Shown: positions 58,139 to 64,000 of the stretch, piece after piece
Layout of the letters: the number at the start of each line of letters is the position of its first letter
How positions within the stretch are numbered: the first letter of the stretch is position 1
NCBI RefSeq assembly: GCF_002086795.1
Contig: NZ_MVIM01000010.1
Location: 1-64,000 of the forward strand
Direction of reading: 5' to 3'
Origin: Mycolicibacterium tusciae
GTDB taxonomy: Bacteria; Actinomycetota; Actinomycetes; Mycobacteriales; Mycobacteriaceae
DNA length: 64,000 bases
Notes under the pieces: generated by a model
The model's database searches: none
Told to the model about the DNA's origin: nothing
Seen by the model: only the letters and a program-made list of their open reading frames with translations
Made by a program: the position numbers and the translations under genes

Positions 58139-58533
58139 ACTCTTACGTCGCTCGAGGGCGCGGAGATGTCACACCGGCGACGACAACCCTCGCCAAGAAA
58201 CTGACGGACGCGTTAACCGACAGCTGGCCAGCAAACGATGACCCCAGCGATGCGTGCGTCGGCGTGACAGCCGGGACTGCCGTGCTAGGTGGTTTGGAAT
58301 GGACAGGACGGGGCCAGCGGTACGCCTGTTTCGGCGATCAAGGCCCTGATCACGCCGTCGACCTGGTCATACGCCACGCGGTATGGCGATATATGTCTTA
58401 GCGTGTGAGTTGTCGCAGGTCATTTCGACTGCGTAAGGCAGCGACAAGCAAATACTGCCCGGTTAGCTTCGCGCGGGGGCGCGGCGCCGGGGCGGTGGCC
58501 GATGTGTTCGCCGACGAAGGTGGTGGGGAAGCG
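58139..58533. other. Divergent intergenic region between cutinase and DUF7159 genes
   Basis: About 395 bases. It contains a possible short minus-strand ORF (58285-58377) and promoters for both flanking genes, none clear. The frame of the downstream gene is open upstream of its chosen start, so the 5' part could be coding if an earlier start is used. Confidence 0.45.
58285..58377 (-). CDS. Possible 30-residue ORF or gene remnant
   Basis: A short frame starting GTG, encoding VAYDQVDGVIRALIAETG and ending with VPLAPSCPFQTT. The composition looks protein-like (alternating hydrophobic helix), but there is no ribosome site and no recognised family. It could be the 3' remnant of a lost gene. Low confidence. 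Confidence 0.25.
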   Translation of the reverse strand: MAYDQVDGVIRALIAETGVPLAPSCPFQTT

Positions 58534-59934
58534 GTGGAAGCGGTACTGGGATTTTCTGTGACATCCAGCAGTGTCGGTTGGGTCTTACTCGACGGACCCG
58601 GCGTCGACGCGGCCGCCCTCGATCACGACGTGTTCGACGTCGCCAGCTCAGCCGACGACCACGACATCTCCAAGCACATCGCCGCCGTGCGTGGGGTGCT
58701 GTCGATCGCCGCGGCGAGCGGCCACGAACTGAAGTCGATAGGGCTGACGTGGACCCCTGACGCCGCCGCGACGGCGAATCTGCTGCTGAATTCGTTGCCC
58801 GAGCTGGGGTTCCTCAAGGTCGTATCGGTGCGGCTTTCCGAGGCCGCCCGAACGTGGGCATACGTATACGGCGAGGCGCTACGGTTCGAGAAGGCGGCGG
58901 TGTGTGTCGTCGAACCCGCGGCCGCGACGGTGTTGTCATTCGGATACGGCGCCGTGCGGACGTTCGCGACTCCTACGCGGGAAAGCGACGACGGCCTGAG
59001 CCGGTGGCTGAAGGACGCGTTCGAAACCAACCACCTGGACCCCGAGCACCTGTTCCTGATCGGCTCGCGCGGAGACCTCGAACTGATCGCGGGACGGCTC
59101 CGCGACGCGCTGCCCATGCCGGTCGTGACGTCCGCTGAAGCGCAGTTGGTGCTCGCGCGCGGTGCGGCACTGGCAGCGAGGCCGAACGCCGCGATTACCG
59201 CAATACCGTTGGCGGTGAAGCAGATTGAGGCTCCGACGCAGACTCTTGGGCAGAAACTGTCGTGGATCAGCCCGCCCGCCCGTGCCGCCGTCATCTTGGT
59301 GGCCGGCGTCGTGGCGCTGTTCGTCCTCGGCCCCGAACTCGTCAGTCAGCCGGAGCCCCCGTCGGCAGCCGATCATGCCGCATCCAGTTCGTCGACGACC
59401 TTGGTGCGCATCCAAGCCGTGCCCGCGCCGGTCGCGGCGCCGTCGCCCACGAAGGTCGTTCAGCGGTTGGCACAGGCCGCGCCGCCGCCGGTCGCAGAGG
59501 TGACCACGCGGGAAGCGCCGGTCACCGCCGAACAGTTGGCTGTGCCGGAGGCGCCCGCCGCGGTGGTGCCGGAGGTGCCCGTCGCGGTAGAGGCCGAAGC
59601 GCCGGCTGCGGTCATGCCTGCGACAGAGCCCGACGTGCCGGTTGCCACGGAGCCTGCCGAACTCGCACGTCTACCGGAGCCGGCCGATGTCGCCCATCTA
59701 CCGGAGCCGGCCGAGACTCCACACCTGGCTGCGGACACCGACGCGGCGGGCGGGACAGCGCATCTGCCCGACGCAGGCACCCTGCACCTACCAGGAGCGA
59801 TACCGGCGCTGGCCGCGGAGGCACCGGTGACAGAGCCTGTGCTGGCGGCCGAGGCACCGGTGGTAGAGCCGTCGCCGACGTCCCTACCGCCTACGCGGAC
59901 CGCGTCCAGCGCGGTGTGGGCCGCACTGCCTTAG
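58534..59934 (+). CDS. DUF7159-family mycobacterial membrane protein
   Basis: A 466-residue protein. The N-terminal ASKHA-like domain (about 1-230) starts VEAVLGFSVTSSSVGWVLLDG, the usual opening of this mycobacterial family, and has a second half EKAAVCVVEPAAATVLSFGYG. One membrane helix follows at about 248-266 (AAVILVAGVVALFVLG), then about 200 extracytoplasmic residues rich in Ala/Pro/Glu/Val with repeats such as LPEPADVAHLPEPAETPHL. Function unknown; proteins of this layout may sense envelope or sugar-phosphate signals. The start could also lie upstream (GTG 58498). Its stop overlaps the DUF5078 stop. Confidence 0.75.
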   Translation: MEAVLGFSVTSSSVGWVLLDGPGVDAAALDHDVFDVASSADDHDISKHIAAVRGVLSIAAASGHELKSIGLTWTPDAAATANLLLNSLPELGFLKVVSVRLSEAARTWAYVYGEALRFEKAAVCVVEPAAATVLSFGYGAVRTFATPTRESDDGLSRWLKDAFETNHLDPEHLFLIGSRGDLELIAGRLRDALPMPVVTSAEAQLVLARGAALAARPNAAITAIPLAVKQIEAPTQTLGQKLSWISPPARAAVILVAGVVALFVLGPELVSQPEPPSAADHAASSSSTTLVRIQAVPAPVAAPSPTKVVQRLAQAAPPPVAEVTTREAPVTAEQLAVPEAPAAVVPEVPVAVEAEAPAAVMPATEPDVPVATEPAELARLPEPADVAHLPEPAETPHLAADTDAAGGTAHLPDAGTLHLPGAIPALAAEAPVTEPVLAAEAPVVEPSPTSLPPTRTASSAVWAALP

Positions 59935-60380
59935 GTGGTAGTCCAGGTCCAGACGGACGGATCGTTCGGCGGATAGTTCATGCAGACGTCGGTGGCGTGT
60001 GCGACGACGCCCTTGTTGTTGAAGAACAACTTCGCCCAGTTGCCCCAGCGCGTCGCCATCTGCTCGTAGTAGACGTTCGTCGCCGTGTTCTCCGAATACT
60101 GCCTGCGACCAGCGTAATCGAGGGAGAAGAACCAGTAGATGCGGTTACGGGCACCCGTCTGAACATCCGCGGGGCGGTTCCTGTAGTCGATCATGTAGCG
60201 CTCGTAGTACACCGGGTCGGTGTCACGGGTGGCCGCCATGTATTGATCGACGGTGCAGGTCGTCTTCATGATCCGGCTTGGGATCGGATATTCGTCTGTC
60301 GCGTCCGCCGAGGCAACCCCCGGAAAGATCATGGCGGCACAGCTCAGCGCGGCAGCCGCAATGCTCGCTTTGCGTAACAC
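59931..60380 (-). CDS. DUF5078-like small secreted protein
   Basis: A 149-residue protein with a signal peptide cleaved near PGVASADA (about residue 26). The mature part is rich in Tyr/Trp/Asn and has two Cys residues (TTCTVDQY and DVCMNYPP) likely to form a disulfide. The pattern CTVDQYMAATRDTDPVYYER is typical of a family restricted to mycobacteria. Last gene of an mmpS-mmpL-DUF732-DUF5078 operon, 13 bases after DUF732. Function unknown; a periplasmic helper of the pump is possible. Confidence 0.72.
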   Translation of the reverse strand: MLRKASIAAAALSCAAMIFPGVASADATDEYPIPSRIMKTTCTVDQYMAATRDTDPVYYERYMIDYRNRPADVQTGARNRIYWFFSLDYAGRRQYSENTATNVYYEQMATRWGNWAKLFFNNKGVVAHATDVCMNYPPNDPSVWTWTTT

Positions 60381-60393
60381 TTCGTTCTCCTCG

Positions 60394-60717
60394 CTATTGC
60401 CCGGCTTGGAGCAGAGGCAGCTTGTCGGGGCAGTACAGGCGCAAACCAGCCCCGAGGAACTGCCACGCTTGCTCGGTGGTGGTGTCCTTCACCAATTGAT
60501 CGTGGACGAACTTGGCCGACTGCGCCGCGGTGGTGTCTACACCCTTGTTCAATCGCTTGCAGGTGATCTTGGCGATCCAGGCGTTGTAATCCTTCTGCCC
60601 GTAGATGCCGTAGATATGCAGCTCGTTGGTGAAATCGGTGTCCACGTCGGCGTGCGCGGGCGCCGCGAGCACCAATGCTGCTGCGACGGCACCGATTCCG
60701 GCTAACAAACGCTTCAC
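60394..60717 (-). CDS. DUF732 small secreted protein
   Basis: A 107-residue protein with a signal peptide ending AAPAHA (about residue 23). The mature domain is a small helical DUF732 fold with two Cys (ITCKRLNKG and LRLYCPDK), typical of mycobacterial secreted proteins. Its ATG overlaps the mmpL stop by 4 nt, so it is translated with the transporter. Function unknown. Confidence 0.85.
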   Translation of the reverse strand: MKRLLAGIGAVAAALVLAAPAHADVDTDFTNELHIYGIYGQKDYNAWIAKITCKRLNKGVDTTAAQSAKFVHDQLVKDTTTEQAWQFLGAGLRLYCPDKLPLLQAGQ

Positions 60718-63623
60718 TGCTGTCCTCCCTCCGGGCCTACCTGTGCCATCTGCTGTGGCGGCTTAGGCCACGGCGACGGCACCGGTCGTGCTCGCACTCG
60801 TTGTGGCCACCAGAACCACTTGCCCATCAATGCTGCGATGGACGGTGTCATGAACGACCGGATCACTAGGGTATCGAACAACAGGCCCAGTCCGATGGTG
60901 GTTCCGACTTGTCCGATGACTGTGAGTTCGCTGACCGCCATTGACATCATGGTAAAAGCAAACACCAGGCCGGCCGACGTGACGACCGATCCGCTGCCGC
61001 CCATCGCCCGGATGATGCCGGTGTTGATGCCGGCATGAAGCTCTTCTTTGAGCCTGGATACCAGCAGCAGGTTGTAGTCGGCGCCGACCGCCAACAGGAT
61101 GATCACCGACATCGCCAGCACCATCCAGTGCAGTTCGATGCCGATCAAATGCTGCCAGATCAGAACCGAGAGCCCGAACGAGGCGCCCAACGAGATCACC
61201 ACCGTGCCGACGATGACGGCGGCCGCAACCACGCTTCGGGTGATGATCAACATGATCACGAAGATGAGGCCGAGCGACGCGATGGCCGCGATCATCAAGT
61301 CGAACAGACTGCCGTCGGACATGTCCTTGAACACCGCGGCGGTGCCGGCCAGGTAGACCGTCGACCCCTCCAACGGAGTGCCCTTTATCGCTTCCTTGGC
61401 CGCCTGTTTGATCGCATCTATCCGCTCGATGCCTTCCGGCGTCATCGGATCGCCGTCGTGGGCGATGATGAACCGCACCGACTTGCCGTCGGGGGAGATG
61501 AAGTTCTCCATGCCCTTCTTGAATTCGGCGTTGTCGAAGACCTCGGGAGGAAGATAGAACGAGTCGTCGTTCATCGACGCGTCGAATGCCTCGCCCATCG
61601 CCGATGAGTTGTCCTGCATCGCCGCCATCTGATCCTGCATGCCCTTCTGCGTGGCATACATCGTCAGCATCATGCTGCGCATGGTCTTCATCGTGTCGAT
61701 CATCGGGGGCATCAACGTGACCATCTGCGGCATCAACTGATCCAGGCGCTCCATATCGGGGATCAGCTCTTGGATGTCTTTGGTCATCGTGTCGATGCCG
61801 TCAAGGGTGTCGAAGATCGACCGCAGCGCCCAACATATCGGGATGTTGAAGCACTTCGGCTCCCAGTAGAAGTAGTTGCGAAGCGGCCGGAAGAAGTCGT
61901 CAAAATTCGCGATGTTGTCCCGCAGTTCGGCCACATCGACTGTCATGCTCTTCATCTTCGTCACCATGGAGTGTGTCGTTGCCGCCATCTCCTTGGTGAG
62001 GGCGGACATCCTCTCCATCGTCGCGATCGTCTTATTCATTTCATCGGCCTGGACGAGCATGTCCGCCATGCGGTCCTGAAGGTACTTCTGGTTCATCTGC
62101 TGGGTGGTGCCCTGCATGCTGATCTGGAACGGGATCGACGTGTGTTCGATCGGCTTACCGTCGGGCCGGGTGATCGCCTGAACCCGCGAAATGCCAGGTA
62201 CCCGGAACACCGCCTTGGCGATCTTGTCGATCACCAGGAAGTCGGCGGAATTGCGCAGATCGTGGTCGCTCTCGATCATCAGCAACTCGGGGTTCATCCG
62301 GGCCTGCGAGAAGTGCCGGTCCGCCGCCGCGTAGCCCTCGTTCGCGGGCAGGTCCGCAGGCAGGTAATTGCGGTCGTTGTAGTTGGTGCGGTATCCGGGC
62401 AGGGTCAACAGGCCGATCAGCGACAGGGCGATCGTCGCCACGAGGATCGGGCCGGGCCACCGCACCACGGCAGCGCCGATCTTGCGCCATCCGCGCACCC
62501 TCAGCGCGCGCTTGGGATCGAGCGTCTTGCCGAACCTGCTCGCCACGGTGATGATCGCGGCGCTGAGCGTCAGTGCGGCCAGGACCCCGACCGTCATACC
62601 GATCGCCAGCGGCACACCGAGCGACTGGAAGTACGGCAGCCTGGTGAAGCTCAGACAGAAGGTGGCGCCGGCGATGGTCATGCCGGAGCCCAGCACTACG
62701 TGGGCCGTGCCGTGGTACATAGTGTAGAAGGCCTGCTCTTTGTCCTCGCCGGCCGCACGCGCCTCCTGATATCGGCCTATCAGGAAGATCGCGTAGTCGG
62801 TTCCGGCGGCTATCGCCAGAGTCACCAGCAGGTTCGTCGCGAAGGTCGAGAGTCCGATGATCTCGTGGTAACCGAGGAAGGCCACCACACCGCGAGCGGC
62901 AGACAGCTGCAGCACCACCATGACCAGCGTCAAGAGCACGGTGACGATCGATCGGTAGACGAGCAGCAGCATCACGATGATGACCGTGAACGTGACGGCT
63001 TCGATCATGCGCATGCTGCGGTCGCCCGCGATGTGCTGGTCGGCGGCCAGCGCGGCCGGACCGGTGACGAACGCCTTGACGCCCGGTGGTGGCTGCAAGC
63101 CGTCGACGATGTCCTGCACGGCCTCGACCGACTCGTTGGCCAGCGCCTCGCCCTGGTTACCCGCGAGGTAGACCTGGACGTAGGCGGCCATGCCGTCGTT
63201 GCTCTGCGCGCCGGCGGCGGTCAGCGGATCGCTCCAGAAGTCCTGCACACTCTGCACGTGCTTCGTGTCGGCTTCGAGCCTCTTGACCATCTCGCCGTAG
63301 AAGGCGCGCGTGTCCTCGCCGAGGGGTTTGTCGCCCTCCAGCACGATCATCGCCGAGCTGTCGGAGTTGAACTCCTCGAACACCGCCCCGACGCGCTTCA
63401 TCGCGATCATCGACGGCGCGGAATCGGGGCTCATCGAGATCGCTCGCATCTGGCCGACCGTCTCCAGCTGCGGCACGACCACATTCAGCACGGCGATCAC
63501 GGCGATCCAGCCCAAAATGATCGGAATTGCAAAGGCGCGGATCATCCGGGGGATGAACGGCCTCGCAGCGTGATTGGGGCGTGGGAACGCGTCGGTCGGT
63601 GTTTCGTTCGTGGGCGCGCTCAT
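60714..63623 (-). CDS. MmpL-family RND transporter (MmpL4/5-like), paired with MmpS
   Basis: A 969-residue twelve-helix RND pump. The relay pairs are GTDYAIFLIGRYQEAR and GADYNLLLVSRLKEEL; the second periplasmic loop carries the long Met-rich coiled-coil (RMADMLVQADEMNK to MQDQMAAMQDNS). The mmpS gene overlaps its start by 4 nt, the arrangement seen for mmpS4-mmpL4 and mmpS5-mmpL5, which export siderophores, and for glycopeptidolipid export in fast growers. Substrate cannot be fixed from sequence. Very similar along its full length to the MmpL at 54490-57363. Confidence 0.94.
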   Translation of the reverse strand: MSAPTNETPTDAFPRPNHAARPFIPRMIRAFAIPIILGWIAVIAVLNVVVPQLETVGQMRAISMSPDSAPSMIAMKRVGAVFEEFNSDSSAMIVLEGDKPLGEDTRAFYGEMVKRLEADTKHVQSVQDFWSDPLTAAGAQSNDGMAAYVQVYLAGNQGEALANESVEAVQDIVDGLQPPPGVKAFVTGPAALAADQHIAGDRSMRMIEAVTFTVIIVMLLLVYRSIVTVLLTLVMVVLQLSAARGVVAFLGYHEIIGLSTFATNLLVTLAIAAGTDYAIFLIGRYQEARAAGEDKEQAFYTMYHGTAHVVLGSGMTIAGATFCLSFTRLPYFQSLGVPLAIGMTVGVLAALTLSAAIITVASRFGKTLDPKRALRVRGWRKIGAAVVRWPGPILVATIALSLIGLLTLPGYRTNYNDRNYLPADLPANEGYAAADRHFSQARMNPELLMIESDHDLRNSADFLVIDKIAKAVFRVPGISRVQAITRPDGKPIEHTSIPFQISMQGTTQQMNQKYLQDRMADMLVQADEMNKTIATMERMSALTKEMAATTHSMVTKMKSMTVDVAELRDNIANFDDFFRPLRNYFYWEPKCFNIPICWALRSIFDTLDGIDTMTKDIQELIPDMERLDQLMPQMVTLMPPMIDTMKTMRSMMLTMYATQKGMQDQMAAMQDNSSAMGEAFDASMNDDSFYLPPEVFDNAEFKKGMENFISPDGKSVRFIIAHDGDPMTPEGIERIDAIKQAAKEAIKGTPLEGSTVYLAGTAAVFKDMSDGSLFDLMIAAIASLGLIFVIMLIITRSVVAAAVIVGTVVISLGASFGLSVLIWQHLIGIELHWMVLAMSVIILLAVGADYNLLLVSRLKEELHAGINTGIIRAMGGSGSVVTSAGLVFAFTMMSMAVSELTVIGQVGTTIGLGLLFDTLVIRSFMTPSIAALMGKWFWWPQRVRARPVPSPWPKPPQQMAQVGPEGGQQ

Positions 63624-64000
63624 GCGGACTTAACAAAGCAGAAGGTCTGTGCGTTCAAGCCGTTCGACGTTCTTTCGTCTTTGATCTCGTCATCGACGGT
63701 GATACGGCACGTGATCGAGGACCCATCGCCCTGGGCGACGATGTTCGGAGCCGCCGACGGCGCAGTGGTCTGCAGCGTCAGCGACCACGGCAACCCGGCG
63801 CCGTCGATGCGCTGAGGTTTGGCGTCCAGATCCAAGTAGTTGATGTCCGCGTATGAGCCGGTACCGAAGATCTCGTACTTCACGACCTTGGGGTCGAAGG
63901 GCTCAGGATCGTCGGCGAAGACCTTCGGGGTGACGATGATGCCGTCAGCGCCGAAAAAGGTCCGGATGCGGTGGACGGTGAACCCCGCGACGGCCACTAC
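63620..64000 (-). CDS. MmpS-family accessory protein (N-terminus beyond the window)
   Basis: The visible 126 residues are the C-terminal part of an MmpS protein, cut at the right edge within the N-terminal membrane helix (VVAVAGFTVHRIRTFFG). The beta-rich periplasmic domain shows YEIFGTGSYADINYLDLDAK, WSLTLQTTAPSAAPNIVAQG and CRITVDDEI ending CFVKSA, matching MmpS4/MmpS5. It overlaps the mmpL start by 4 nt (ATGA) and should work with that pump in periplasmic transfer. Confidence 0.93.
   Translation of the reverse strand, partial: VVAVAGFTVHRIRTFFGADGIIVTPKVFADDPEPFDPKVVKYEIFGTGSYADINYLDLDAKPQRIDGAGLPWSLTLQTTAPSAAPNIVAQGDGSSITCRITVDDEIKDERTSNGLNAQTFCFVKSA

Noticed and set aside
61770..63815. 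681-codon plus-strand frame opposite mmpL
   Set aside because: The minus-strand MmpL has all membrane helices and relay residues; the plus frame is His/Arg/Asp-rich as expected for an antisense shadow.

Overview
The window comes from a mycobacterium, most likely a fast-growing Mycolicibacterium. Three things support this. The core gene order matches the Rv1691-Rv1713 block of M. tuberculosis. The sequence opens inside the 3' end of a 5S rRNA, as expected for the second (rrnB) ribosomal operon that fast growers carry next to tyrS. The lineage markers MmpL/MmpS, TlyA, MctB, ANTAR/GAF proteins and DUF732 are all present. Several start codons appear to be leaderless, also a mycobacterial habit.

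Layout. 1-109: end of 5S rRNA and the rRNA operon terminator. 171-18536: conserved housekeeping block read to the right with many 4-nt overlaps (TPR protein, glycerol-3-phosphate phosphatase, tlyA, nadK, recN, steA, mctB, pyrG, ADP-ribose pyrophosphatase, xerD, parA, scpA, scpB, rluB-like, cmk, der), interrupted by a TetR/VOC pair and an O-methyltransferase. 18592-20449: a Cys-Cys leader peptide followed by two TSUP-family sulfur-type transporters. 20446-22150: an iron-sulfur photolyase and tRNA-Pro(GGG). 22278-45064: an accessory stretch rich in sulfur and copper genes. It holds a Ser/Thr kinase; a five-gene sulfide/persulfide operon under an ArsR-rhodanese repressor; small TetR and ArsR regulatory units; an lpqS-cysK2-MFS operon; a BlaI/M56 (CopY-like) pair; a YcnI/cupredoxin/membrane-protein operon; a WGxxGxxG protein; and a DUF305 Met/His-rich lipoprotein next to a two-component system. 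45133-54493: EamA and SDR genes, three GAF/ANTAR regulators, an ECF42 sigma factor with its YCII partner, an orphan TctC lipoprotein, an M15-like protein and an acyltransferase. 54490-64000: two MmpL transporters, a cutinase, a DUF7159 protein, small secreted proteins and a partial MmpS.

How the pieces fit. The core block joins nucleotide and NAD metabolism (pyrG, cmk, nadK), DNA repair and chromosome segregation (recN, xerD, parA, scpA/B) and ribosome modification or assembly (tlyA, rluB-like, der). In the accessory stretch, one theme is reactive sulfur: a persulfide-dioxygenase-like enzyme, rhodaneses, a thiol S-methyltransferase-like protein, a CysK2-type S-sulfocysteine synthase, and transporters under a predicted cysteine attenuator. 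A second theme is envelope copper handling: LpqS-like, YcnI, cupredoxin and DUF305 proteins.

The regulatory sites are the most informative part of this region. A perfect 11-bp inverted repeat covers the sulfide operon promoter. A CTACGG-N7-CCGTAG palindrome occurs both upstream of lpqS-cysK2 and upstream of ycnI, which suggests a BlaI-type regulon joining copper and sulfur genes. A near-identical 17-bp motif precedes both the two-component regulator and the DUF305 gene. All functional statements come from reading the sequence and from family knowledge; no searches were run.
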